A stretch of 64,000 nucleotides of DNA. Origin: Devosia sp. A8/3-2 (GTDB lineage: Bacteria > Pseudomonadota > Alphaproteobacteria > Rhizobiales > Devosiaceae). Every line of letters starts with the position of its first letter. Position 1 is the stretch's first letter. Positions 19,856 through 29,073 of this stretch are shown one piece after another. The stretch covers positions 1,489,001 to 1,553,000 of the forward strand of contig CP104974.1 in NCBI GenBank assembly GCA_025452255.1, in the 5' to 3' direction. Made by a program: the position numbers and the translations under genes. The notes beneath the pieces are model-generated. The model did not search any database, had not been told where the DNA came from, and saw only the letters and a program-made list of their open reading frames with translations.

Positions 19856-20389
19856 ATGAAAATCAAAGTTCTAATCGCCACATTTGTGATGATGCTTGCC
19901 ATCACGGTACCAGTGCTTGCTCAAGGCAACGGCAATGGCAATGGCAATGGCAATGGCGGCCAGTCGGAGGGCGGCAATAACGGTAATGGCAATGGCGGCG
20001 GTAACGGCAATGGAGGCCCGGCGGGTACGTCCGGCAGCGACGGCAATCGTGATAATGGCAATGCCAATGCAAATGCCGGAAAAGGCAATGACGGCGTGGG
20101 CAACGGCAATGATGCGAACCACTCCCGTGTGACCAATTCGTCACCGCCGGCCAAACCGGCCATTGTGCCCGAAGACGAATTGCTGCCGATGGTCGAAGCA
20201 GGGGAGGCAGTCTCGCTGGTGTCGCTGCTGCCGGACATAGAGACGCGAACTGGTGGCCAGATCATCGATGCGCAACTGGTTCGCGCAGAACGCTCGCTGG
20301 TCTATGTCGTCAAGGTGTTGACGCCAGCGGGGCGAGTCGGGACTGAATATTACGATGCTCGCTCCGGCTCACATATCGAGGTGCCATGA
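19856..20389 (+). CDS. Exported Gly/Asn-repeat protein with PepSY-like C-terminus
   Basis: This is an intact protein of 177 residues. It has a signal peptide (IATFVMMLAITVPVLA), then about 80 residues of Gly-Asn repeats encoded by near-perfect GGCAAT hexamers, then a PepSY-like domain (VSLVSLLPDIETRTGGQIID, with VYVVKVLTPAGRVGTEYYD). PepSY domains often bind or inhibit a partner in the periplasm. Its TGA overlaps the ATG of the response regulator (ATGA at 20386), so it is made with that two-component pair and could modulate the sensor, much as small periplasmic FeuN does for FeuQ in Sinorhizobium. That role is an inference. Confidence 0.82.
   Translation: MKIKVLIATFVMMLAITVPVLAQGNGNGNGNGNGGQSEGGNNGNGNGGGNGNGGPAGTSGSDGNRDNGNANANAGKGNDGVGNGNDANHSRVTNSSPPAKPAIVPEDELLPMVEAGEAVSLVSLLPDIETRTGGQIIDAQLVRAERSLVYVVKVLTPAGRVGTEYYDARSGSHIEVP
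19925..19954 (+). repeat. GGCAAT hexanucleotide tandem repeat in coding sequence
   Basis: Five consecutive GGCAAY units (the first GGCAAC, then four GGCAAT) encode Gly-Asn dipeptides; further interrupted units continue to about 20110. The 6-base unit keeps frame when it expands or contracts, so the protein's linker length could vary between strains. Confidence 0.85.
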
Positions 20390-21051
20390 CGCGGATTCTC
20401 GTTATTGAGGATGATGACAGGATCGTGGAGACATTGTCCGCCGGCCTTGGACGTTCCGGCTTTCTGGTGGAGCGCGAAAGCGATGGCGAGGCGGGCTGGT
20501 ATCGCGGCGAGACTGAAGAATTCGACGCCATCGTGCTGGACCTCGGCCTGCCACAGATCGATGGCCTGACGGTTCTCAAGCGCTGGCGCCGGGCCGGCCG
20601 TATGACCCCGATATTGATCCTGACCGCCCGCGTGCAATGGGAAGAGCGCGTGGAAGGCATCGAAGCGGGGGCCGATGACTACGTGATCAAGCCCTTCCAT
20701 GTCATGGAGATTGCCGCCCGCCTGCGAGCTCTGGTGCGGCGCGTCAACGGCCATGCAACATCGCTGATTTCCTTTGGGTCCTATCAGCTCAATCTGCGCA
20801 CCTTGTCAGTAACCAGTGATGGTTTGCCGATCGATCTGTCACCGCAGGAGTTCAAGCTGGTGTCCTATCTCGTGCAAAATCGGGGGCGGGTCTTGTCGCA
20901 ACTCCAGATCACCGAGCACATCTACAATCAGGATTTCGAGCGTGATTCCAACGTCGTAGAAGTGCTGGTCGCCGTGGTCCGCAAGCGCTTGGCCGCCGAC
21001 GTGATCAAGACGCGGCGCGGCTTCGGCTACACGCTTGGTGACGGGTATTGA
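20386..21051 (+). CDS. OmpR-family response regulator, FeuP/PhoP-like
   Basis: This intact protein has 221 residues. The receiver domain has the acidic pair in VIEDDDRIVE, the phospho-Asp in VLDLGLPQIDG, Thr in LILTARVQW and Lys in DDYVIKPFH. The OmpR winged helix follows (LSPQEFKLVSYLVQNRGRVL, then RDSNVVEVLVAVVRKRL and TRRGFGYTLG). It resembles rhizobial FeuP and PhoP. It is coupled by overlaps to the PepSY-like gene upstream and to the kinase downstream (TTGA at 21048). Five tandem repeats with 11-base period in nearby intergenic regions are likely binding sites. Confidence 0.93.
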   Translation: MTRILVIEDDDRIVETLSAGLGRSGFLVERESDGEAGWYRGETEEFDAIVLDLGLPQIDGLTVLKRWRRAGRMTPILILTARVQWEERVEGIEAGADDYVIKPFHVMEIAARLRALVRRVNGHATSLISFGSYQLNLRTLSVTSDGLPIDLSPQEFKLVSYLVQNRGRVLSQLQITEHIYNQDFERDSNVVEVLVAVVRKRLAADVIKTRRGFGYTLGDGY

Positions 21052-22413
21052 ACATTCGCTCGCTTCGGCTGCGCCTGATGACGCTGACCATGGTCTGGGT
21101 CATTGTTTCGCTGGTCGCGGCCGCGCTGGTTCTGCAATACCTGTTCACAATCAATATTGAGCGCAGCGCCCGCGAAGAAATGGCGGCTGCCATTTCTCGG
21201 CTGGCCGCCTTGATCGTGCCTGCGGCAGACCCGCCTGCCATTAGGTCACCCATGACGGATCCGCGCTACGATACGCCCTTTGGCGGTCGCTATTGGCAGA
21301 TCGAGGCCATAGACACCAAAACCGTTACGCGTCTGCGCTCGATGTGGGATGAGGGTATCGACGTTGCGGACGACTACGAAGGAGTGTTCCATCACTCCAT
21401 GCCGGACGGTCGCCATTTGATCCTGCTGACGCGCCGATTGCAGGTCGATGGCCCTGCGGGCCCCCGCACCTATCTCGTCACGGTCGGGCAGGACCATGAT
21501 CCCATCTATAGAGCAAATCAGGCCTTTGCCCGCGATACCACCCGCTTGCTCATTCTGCTCGGGGCCGCAATTCTGGCGGCGGCCTATTTGCTGCTGCTGC
21601 TTGGGTTGGGCCCCATTTCCCGTATGCGCCAATCCATCGAGGCCGTTCACCGCGGCGACGCCCCTGCGCCTGGAAGGTCGATTCCCCAGCGAGATCGAGC
21701 CTTTGGTGGATGAACTCAACAGCCTATTGGCGGTGCGGGCCGTGATGACGGACCGGGCGCGGGCACGGGCGGCCGATCTTGCCCATGGCCTCAAGACGCC
21801 GCTGGCGGCCTTGCTGGGCATAGCCGATCGGCTGCGCGACAACGGCAACACGCACGAAGCCGACTTGCTGCAGGACCTGTCCTTCGAAATGTCCGAACGC
21901 GTCGATTACCAGCTCAAGCTGTCGGTGCTTCGGCCACGGACCGGCAGCGACAATGCCAGCTCGTCCCTGAATACTGCAGTGTTGCGCACATTAGCGGTTC
22001 TCAAGAAGACCGGTCGCGGCGAGGCCCTGCATTGGGTCGCCGAATTGGAGACCGATTATCTGGTCGATATCCACCGTCAGGACCTGATGGAACTGGTCGG
22101 TGTGCTCATGGAAAATGCCGCCAAATGGGCATCGAGCCGTGTCGTCGTTCAAAGCCGGCTTGCTGACAACTACGCGGTGCTGGAAATACGCGATGACGGG
22201 CCGGGGATTGCCGATCACCATTCCTCCCGCCCGGGAGAGCGCGGACATCGGCTCGATGAAAGCCTGCCGGGCACCGGCTCAGGGCTGGCAATCGCCTGGG
22301 AAATCCCGGCGCTCAATAGCGGAGAGATAAGCTTCGTTCGGGCCGATATCGGCGGCTTGAGCGTGAGCTTCAGCCTACCCTGGCGCGTTAACCAGCGGCA
22401 GGCGCATTTTTGA
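21048..22413 (+). CDS. Sensor histidine kinase, FeuQ/PhoQ-like (one frameshift)
   Basis: This is a two-helix membrane kinase with helix 1 near LTMVWVIVSLVAAALVLQYL, a periplasmic sensor of about 120 residues, helix 2 near LLILLGAAILAAAYLLLLLG, a HAMP-like linker, an H-box with the phospho-His in DLAHGLKTPLAAL, an N-box VLMENAAKWAS, and the ATP lid motifs RDDGPGIAD and GTGSGLAIAWEI. The frame changes near 21665. The TTG start overlaps the regulator's stop. It is the partner of the regulator at 20386 and may be modulated by the PepSY-like protein from the same operon. Confidence 0.92.
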
Positions 22414-22478
22414 TCGTTGACGGGGATGGAAGGGGGTAAGGTATATAGTAGTATTACTTTGTTTATTCCGGTTTTATT

Positions 22479-22496
22479 TCTGACATTTTGCTTACA
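22479..22496 (-). promoter_or_regulatory. Tandem direct-repeat site 4 (TGTAAGC-N4-TGTCAGA on minus)
   Basis: The same half-sites and 11-base period as sites 1-3, on the opposite strand, upstream of the DUF1236 gene. Confidence 0.55.
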
Positions 22497-22501
22497 GTCG
22501 T

Positions 22502-22519
22502 TGTAATGCTTATGTAACA
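22502..22519 (+). promoter_or_regulatory. Tandem direct-repeat site 5 (TGTAATG-N4-TGTAACA)
   Basis: A weaker TGTAA repeat, again with 11-base spacing, five bases from site 4. Confidence 0.45.
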
Positions 22520-22607
22520 CTTCTTTTAATTACTTTAAATATCGGAACTTACTGCCATAATTTTCATTTCCCTTGCTGCCTATTGCAGTTTTATGAGGAG
22601 AATGAAA

Positions 22608-23053
22608 ATGAAGAACCTGCTTCTTGCATCAGTGGCCATAATTGCGCTCGGCGCTGGCCCTGCCTTTGCTCAGGATACCAATAATGACGCCGATACTGAT
22701 GCGGCCGTCGGCGGGGTTGCCGGCGGCAGCGACCGGCGCGGTTGTTGGTGGCCTCATCTTTGGCCCGCTCGGAGCGGCGATTGGCGGCTTTGCCGGTGCC
22801 ACCCTTGGCGCCGCGGCCGGCGTCCGAGAGCCGTCGATAGAATATGCCCGCCTCAATCCCACCGAACCCGTGGTGATCCGGGGAGACATCGATGTGGGAT
22901 TCGTCGTGCCTGAGACGGTCGAAGTCCATGTCATCGAGAATGATCCGGCCTATGGCTATTTCTACACCCGAGACCGGCTCTATTTCGTCGATCTCAGCAA
23001 CCGCACCGTCGTCTATTCTGCTCGGTACTGTTGTCGCCGTCGAAGCCGATTAA
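22608..23053 (+). CDS. DUF1236 exported protein with glycine zipper (two frameshifts)
   Basis: The signal peptide (LLLASVAIIALGAGPAFA) is followed by an acidic Asp/Asn stretch, a glycine-zipper segment (GGLIFGPLGAAIGGFAGAT) and a C-terminal part matching DUF1236, with VPETVEVHVIENDPAYGYFY and DRLYFVDLSNRTVV. DUF1236 is largely a Hyphomicrobiales envelope domain of unknown function. Frames change near 22725 and near 23025; the reading continues to TAA at 23051. ATG 22608 is chosen because AGGAG lies at 22596; ATGs at 22593 and 22602 are in frame. Upstream are two tandem repeat sites, so it is probably under the two-component system. Confidence 0.78.
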
Positions 23054-23068
23054 ACGAGTTTCTGCATT

Positions 23069-23094
23069 GGGCTGCCCATCAGGGCGGCCCTTTT
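23069..23094 (+). terminator. Rho-independent terminator after the DUF1236 gene
   Basis: GGGCTGCCC pairs with GGGCGGCCC (one G-U pair) across loop ATCA, followed by TTTT. Confidence 0.85.
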
Positions 23095-23128
23095 GTTGTC
23101 GGGGCACAAATCCGTGGAGGAAATCATC

Positions 23129-24588
23129 ATGAAGTCCAAGCTACTTGCCAATCTCGCCCTTGCCAGCATTCTGCTGTCGACATCGGCGCTTTCCCCAATC
23201 GGTCCGCTGAGCGTCCAGCCGGCCCGAGCGCAATCTGTAAATGTCAGCTTCGACCTGTTTTTCACTCAATTGGAGCCGCATGGCGTTTGGGTGCGCCACC
23301 CGCAATATCGCCATGTCTTCTGCCCGACCGGCGTTGACAACAGCTGGCGCCCCTACACCCGTGGCCGTTGGCTTTATCTGGCCGATCGTGGCTGGTATTT
23401 TGCGTCAGACGAACCGTTCGCCCGGGCGACGTATCACTACGGCCGCTGGCTCGATGACGACAATCTGGGATGGTGTTGGGTTCCGGGCACGAAATGGGCT
23501 CCGGCTTGGGTCAGCTGGCGCCGGAGCGACAACATCGTGGGATGGGCGCCACTGCCTCCGGAAGGCGAGGGATATGCCGTTTCCGTGGAAATCTCGCGCG
23601 ACGAATTGCCGGAGGGCTATTGGGTTTACGTGCCCACCGAGCGTTTCTGTCGAGCCGCAATTGTCGGTCAGTATCGTTCTTGGCTCCGACCAGCCCGATT
23701 ATTACGCCCAGACGCAGTTTCTCGGACCGGTGGTTATTGAGGGTGATGTCGTCATCAATAACGTGATCGAGGTCAACTATATCGAGCAGCAGATCAACCA
23801 GCAGGTCGTGGTCTATAACGTCGAAGAGGTGAACGATCCTGCAGCGGCCTCCGTCGCGGTCGAAGGCAGTACCGTTCAGATTTTCGCCCAAGACGTGGCC
23901 GAACCGACCGAAGAATCGGCGCCTGCTGAAGCGGTCGATGAAGCAGAGGCACCGGAGGTCATAGCGGCCGAAGGGGGAAGCGTTGGCGCTGAGGGCGGTG
24001 CAGATGCTCAAGCCGCACCACCCGCAACTGACGAAACGCCGGCAGCCGGTGCTGAGACGGCGCCTGAGCCCGCCACCCCGGGGGCGGAGCAGCCGGCTGC
24101 GGCTGATCCCGAGGCTCCTGCCACCGAAGAGCCGACGCCGGCTGACCAGCCAGCCACCACCGAAGAGCCGGCAGGCGCCGACGATCCTGCTGCCGCCGAA
24201 CCACCATGCCCGCCCGAAACCATGGTGGATGGCGTCTGCGTTCCGGAAGCCGCACCCGAGGCCACCGATGCCGAAGCAGCTGAACCGGCGGCGCCGGCGG
24301 CTGAACCCGCGGAAGCCGAGCCTGCCGCACCGGCAGCCGAGCCTGAGGCACAGGGCACCGAACCTGCAGCGCCTGACGCGGAGCCTGAGGCCGTCGAAAC
24401 GGCACCGGTCGAAGGCGCCGCTGACAGTGCTGAGGAACCGGCCGAACCGGTTGCACCATCCGATGTCGCTCCTGCCGCGCCTGCCAACACGGACGCTGAA
24501 ATGCCGCCATGCCCGCCCGAGGCGATGATAGACTGGCGTTTGCCCGCCTGCTGGCGGCGAACCGGCTGCAGCGCAACCCGTGCAATAG
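23129..24588 (+). CDS. DUF6600-type exported protein with long Ala/Glu/Pro tail (two frameshifts)
   Basis: ATG 23129 follows GGAGGAAATCATC. After a signal peptide (LALASILLSTSALSPIG) comes a Trp-rich DUF6600-type domain: VSFDLFFTQLEPHGVWVRHP, WRPYTRGRWLYLADRGWYF, YHYGRWLDDDNLGWCWVPG. A hydrophobic beta segment with Val/Asn (VVINNVIEVNYIEQQINQQV) is followed by about 220 residues of Ala/Glu/Pro. Two copies of a CPPE-x-M-x-DGVC motif lie in the tail, one central and one at the end. Frames change near 23660 and near 24530; correcting the latter ends the protein at TAG 24586. Probably periplasmic or envelope-bound; function unknown. Confidence 0.78.
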
Positions 24589-24599
24589 GCGCATAAGCG

Positions 24600-24629
24600 C
24601 TACGAGGGACGCCGAGGCGCCCCTCGTAG
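24600..24629. terminator. Hairpin after the DUF6600 gene
   Basis: CTACGAGGG and CCCTCGTAG form a perfect 9-bp stem, with a smaller inner GCC/GGC pairing. No T run follows, so it may act with Rho or as an RNA-stabilising structure. Confidence 0.5.
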
Positions 24630-24729
24630 ACTAATAGACGGTAGTTTCCGGAACACGAACCTTCAAAACCAAAGACGCAAAACGCTCGAAGGGCTGCTGT
24701 AAAATCGGATGCGAACCAGCCGTCTGCGG

Positions 24730-25893
24730 TTAGGTAGCGTTGTCGAGCGATACGGCAAACATTGCCGCCATGACATCGGATTGCGTGACCATGCCAACAA
24801 GGCGCCCATCCTCATCCACAACCGGCAGATGATGTAGGCCGGCATCGGCCATGAAGGGCACGATCTGCGCGATGTGGGTATCGGGTCGCGCCGCTTTTAC
24901 CGGAGCGCTCATAATATCCTCCACCTTGCCCTTGAGCCGGCGATCGGAATTGCTGATCGAGCGCAACCGCCAGCCCAGACCCGAACCGGTGGCGGACATC
25001 CCCCAATCCGCCTTATCCAGCAGGTCGGTCTGGGTGAGAATGCCGATCACCTTGTTGTCGAGATCCACGACAGGCAGCGCCTTGATGTGATGCTCCCGCA
25101 GGTGCCGCAACGCCTCGCGCAGGCTGGTCTTGGGGCCGACCGATTGCACATCCCGGCTCATGATATCAGCACACGTGACGCCGCCAGAGCGCCGGTCATA
25201 GGCGCGGATCTCGGCGCGATGCAGAATGTCCTCGAGATCGTCGGTGGCCACTGGCAGCACCAGATCATATTGGGCGAGAACCGCACTGATATCGGCCTGC
25301 GTCACCCCCAGCCGCCCGGTGGGCAGCGGATCGGCCGTATGGTGTGGGTGAGCCGGTATGGGCGCCAAATGTGGATATCGGCGCCCGGTCAGATTGTTGA
25401 ACAGCAAAGCTGCCAGCAGCAGGAGGATTGAATTGACCAGACCGGCCACACCACAAATCCAAAGCCTGCCGACTGGATCGCGGGCCCGCCCAATACGGCC
25501 GTCAAGGCCACCGCGCCACTGGGTGGATGCAGGCAACGCAGCGCCATCATCGCCGAGATTGCGAGCGCGACCGCTATTCCCGCAGCCAGCATCGGATTGC
25601 CGATATAGCGCGCGCAGGTCACCCCTGATCAGCGCGGCAATGGTGTTACCGCCGATGATCGACCGGGGCTGTGCCAGCGGACTTGTGGGCGCGGCAAACA
25701 GCAAAACCGCGGACGCGCCCATTGGCGCTATCAGCAATGGAATGTCCGAAGAACTGCCGAGCGCCAAGCCGGCGATCAACCCGGTAACGACGATGCCGAT
25801 CAGGGCCCCGATGGACGCACGTAGCCGCTCGCCCAGACTGACGGGCGCAAGGCCGGGCACGAACCGCTTGATGAAGGGGATGACGCTGGACAT
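24730..25893 (-). CDS. HPP-family membrane protein with two CBS domains (two compensating frameshifts)
   Basis: The N-terminal half is a four-helix HPP domain (IGALIGIVVTGLIAGLAL, LLIAPMGASAVLLFAAP, then LRCLHPPSGAVALTAVLGG, the motif that names the family, then LVNSILLLLAALLFNNLTG). The C-terminal half has two CBS domains (DIMSRDVQSVGPKTSLREAL and DIMSAPVKAARPDTHIAQIV), which usually bind adenine nucleotides. The frame is displaced between about 25430 and 25650 and then restored. Some HPP proteins are implicated in nitrite transport, but the CBS-bearing form is uncharacterised. ATG 25893 lacks a strong ribosome site; longer starts exist. Confidence 0.83.
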   Translation of the reverse strand: MSSVIPFIKRFVPGLAPVSLGERLRASIGALIGIVVTGLIAGLALGSSSDIPLLIAPMGASAVLLFAAPTSPLAQPRSIIGGNTIAALIRGDLRALYRQSDAGCGNSGRARNLGDDGAALPASTQWRGGLDGRIGRARDPVGRLWICGVAGLVNSILLLLAALLFNNLTGRRYPHLAPIPAHPHHTADPLPTGRLGVTQADISAVLAQYDLVLPVATDDLEDILHRAEIRAYDRRSGGVTCADIMSRDVQSVGPKTSLREALRHLREHHIKALPVVDLDNKVIGILTQTDLLDKADWGMSATGSGLGWRLRSISNSDRRLKGKVEDIMSAPVKAARPDTHIAQIVPFMADAGLHHLPVVDEDGRLVGMVTQSDVMAAMFAVSLDNAT

Positions 25894-26017
25894 TGGGTGG
25901 GATGTAGCAGTGGCGCTGTGCCGCGCCAACTGTCCGCATTGGGTCGATGTTCTCTCGGAAGCATTCCTGTAGGAATTTCCTTCCCGCGGGCGGTTTCCTC
26001 GCCGCTGCCAATTGAGC

Positions 26018-27336
26018 CTATTCCTCCTTGAGGGCGCGGTTTAGCTGTTCTTCGACGGGGTGGAGAATGTAGGACAGCACGGTCCGGTCGCCGGTCTGGA
26101 CGAAGGACTCCACAGGCATGCCGGGGATCAGCACGACGCCTTTGGGCAATCGCGCCAGCTCTTCGTCGGGAATGGCGATCCCGGCGGCATAATATTGCTG
26201 TCCTGTCGCTGGGTCCTGCGTGGCATCCGGCGCCACCCGCGCTACATTTGCGAACAATTCCGGCGTCGTGCGCGGGTTCAGCCCGGAAAAGCGGAGCACA
26301 GCCTGCTGCCCGACTGCAACCTTGTCGATATCGACCAGCTCGATCCGCACATTGACCATCAGCGGCTCGTCCGATGGCACGACGAGCATGAGCGTTTCGC
26401 CCGCGGCCGCCACCCCGCCGACCGTATGGAGTATGGATTCGTGTACCACGCCGGTTTGTGGGGCGCGGATTTCGGTGCGGGTCAGCCGGTCGCGGTCGGC
26501 TATGCGCCGCTGGCCGGCCTCGGCGATCACGCGCCGCGCCTCCTGCAACTCGGCCAATGCGCTGGTCAGATATTCGTCCTCGATCTGTTCGATCTGCAGG
26601 GCCCGCTCGGCCGCGACTGCGTGGGATTCTGCCAACGACGCGACGACACGGCCCAGCTCACCCCGGGCATTAGCCAGTTCCTTGTCGAGACTGGTGCCGC
26701 GGCTGGCCGCGATCAGTCGCTTGTCGTAGAGATCATCGAAATCGACGATTTCTTGCTCAATCACCGCGATCCGGCGCTCAATGGCCTGCTTCTGCAGATC
26801 GAACCCTTCGCGCTGGCGTTCGAGCTGGATAATCTGTTCGCGCAACTGGGCAATGCGCCCCGCCTTGGTGGCTTGTCGGGCCACCAGCACCTGCTGTTCC
26901 AGCGTCACCAGCGATTGCAATTGTGCCATGTCGAACAGGTCGAGCACCGCGCCGGATAGCGTCACACTATCACGGCCTTCGATCTCGGCGATCAGCCGGG
27001 CTTCCTTGGCATAGGCCTCGCGCAACTGGGCTTCCGAGATCGCGAGGGCCGCGGCGATAGCGGTTTGATCCGGGGTCGCCAGCACTGGCCCTGCACCACG
27101 CGATCCTCGTCGCGCACCAGCAATTGGGTGACGATGCCGCCCTCGGGATGCTGCACGCGCTTGGCGCTATCCCGGACCACGAGCATGCCGGGCGCGATGA
27201 TTGCCCCGGAAATCTCGGTCACGGCGGACCGGGCGACCAGCCCGCCGAACAGGCCCAGCACGGCGAACAGCCCGATCCAGCCATGGCGCTTGAGGCTGGC
27301 GAGATCGGGGGCAGGAGAAACTGCTTCGATGGTCAT
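26018..27336 (-). CDS. Type I secretion HlyD-family periplasmic adaptor, PrsE-like (one frameshift)
   Basis: This membrane fusion protein of about 438 residues has one N-terminal helix (GWIGLFAVLGLFGGLVARS), a lipoyl half-motif (RVQHPEGGIVTQLLVRDEDRV), a long coiled coil rich in Glu/Arg/Gln, the second lipoyl half (TEIRAPQTGVVHESILHTVG) and a beta-barrel (VNVRIELVDIDKVAVGQQAV). The frame changes near 27085. Its ATG overlaps the stop of the ABC transporter gene (27333-27336). With that transporter and the RTX protein upstream it makes a complete secretion operon apart from the outer-membrane channel. Confidence 0.92.
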
Positions 27337-29055
27337 GCGCCGGGCGCTTTCATGGGGCGGACATTGGCGCCGGTCTGGGTGATTTGCTGCAGGATTTCGG
27401 TCTTGGGGCCATAGGCCATTTGCCGCCCGGCGCGCATATAGAGCACCTTGTCGACGGCGGCGATGGCGCTGGGACGGTGGGCGATGACGATGACGATCGA
27501 GCCACGCTCGCGTGCCTTGTGGATGGCGTCGGTCAGCGCCGCGTCGCCCTCGGCATCCAGATTGGAATTGGGCTCGTCGAGGATGACGAGGAAAGGATTG
27601 CCATAAAGCGCGCGAGCCAGCCCAATGCGCTGGCGCTGCCCGGCCGAGAGCAAGTCACCCTGCTCGCCCACCGGGCTGTTATAGCCATCGGGCAGGGCGC
27701 TGATCAGATCGTGCACGCTGGCGGTTTTTGCCGCTGCGATGATCGCCTGACTGGACGCATTGGCGCGGAAGCGCGCAATGTTGTCGGCGACGGTGCCATC
27801 GAAGAGCTCGACCCGTTGCGGCAGATAGCCGATCATCGAGCCAATCTGGTCGGGCGTGTAATGCGCTAACAATGCACCATCGAAACGGATATCGCCGGCG
27901 AGACTCGGCCAAACGCCTACCGGGGCTCGTGCCAGCGATGACTTGCCGGAGCCCGAGGGGCCCAGGATCGCCGGGCCATCACCGGCGGCGATATCGAACT
28001 GCATGCCGGAAATGACTGGCATACGCTGCCCCTGCGGCGCCGAAGCCAGACCCTTTACACTCAGCGACTGCGTCGGCAGCGGCAGTCTTACCTCGCGCGG
28101 AGCGGCCAGTTTGGCCGCAAGAACCTTCCGAATCCGCGCCCGGGCCTGACGGGCACCGACAAAGCTGCGCCATTGCCCCACGATCTGCTCGACCGGCGCC
28201 AGCGCCCGGGCAGTGACGACCGAGGCGGCGATCATGAGCCCGGCAGTCATTTCGCCACGGATAACGAGATAGGCGCCCAAAGCCAGCACCGGGGACTGCA
28301 GCAGGAAGCGCAGACCCTTGGTGGCGGCAGAAAAGAAGGCGGCCCGGTCGCTCCCGGTGCGCAGCGCGGCGATCATCCGTCCGGTCTGCGCCGCCCAGCG
28401 GTCGCGCAGGTCGTCGAGCATGCCCATGGCGATGACGGTTTCGGCGTTGACGCGGATGTTTTCGGACTGCCGCTGCCGCAGCAATTGGGCTGCGTTGGCC
28501 TGCTGGGTCGGCTGTCGCGCCATGGCCTCGTTGACGATCATGAGCGCCGTGATGACGAGGCACCCGGCGACGGCCAGCCACCCCAGCCAGTAGTGAAACA
28601 GGAAAACCACGGCGAGATAGACAGGCACCCGGGGCAGATCAAGCAGCGCCAACGGCGCCGAACTGGCGAGGAACTGGCGCAGCAGGTCGCCATCGCGCAG
28701 CGGGTCGGCGGTTTTAGGGGCGTCGGCAATGAGCCGGAAGTGAACGGCCGCCGCAAACAGCCGCCCGGAAAGACGGGCATCGAGAACATTGGCAAAACGG
28801 GTAGCCATGCGGCTGCGCAGCGTCGAGAAAGCCATAGAAGGCAAAGAGCCCACAGACCAATCCCGTCAGCACCAATAGCGTGGGCACTGAGCGGCTAGCC
28901 AGCACCCGGTCATAGACCTGCAGCATGAATAGCGGCCCGGTCAGCATCAGCAGGTTGGACACAAAACTGATAGCGCCCAGCGCTATCATGGGCCCAGTCA
29001 GCGACAAAGCCGGGCCGTTGGGCCCGGCTGGTTGTAGCGCTAGCGATGGTTGCAT
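27333..29055 (-). CDS. Type I secretion ABC transporter, PrsD/PrtD-like (one frameshift)
   Basis: This fused membrane and ATPase protein is about 573 residues long. The helices include [20 protein letters not shown] and the conserved [17 protein letters not shown] of this subfamily. The ATPase has Walker A GPSGSGKS, a Q-loop near [14 protein letters not shown], signature [17 protein letters not shown] and Walker [13 protein letters not shown]. The N-terminal peptidase of bacteriocin exporters is absent, as expected for RTX exporters. The frame changes near 28815. It follows the RTX gene by 18 bases and overlaps the adaptor, so one transcript is likely. Confidence 0.93.
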
Positions 29056-29073
29056 CAGCTTCTCCGGCGGCGC

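Larger units (their letters stand above)
22414..22607. other. AT-rich intergenic promoter region
   Basis: This gap is strikingly rich in A and T for a high-GC genome, especially 22440-22580, and holds two tandem repeat sites (22479-22496 and 22502-22519). It looks like a strong regulated promoter for the DUF1236 gene. Confidence 0.6.

Noticed and set aside
19925..20110. Possible CRISPR-like repeats
   Set aside because: The repeat unit is six bases, lies within a coding frame and encodes Gly-Asn; there are no spacers of constant length and no cas genes.
26060..26959. Plus-strand frame of 299 codons
   Set aside because: Antisense of the HlyD adaptor, with its lipoyl and coiled-coil pattern on the other strand.
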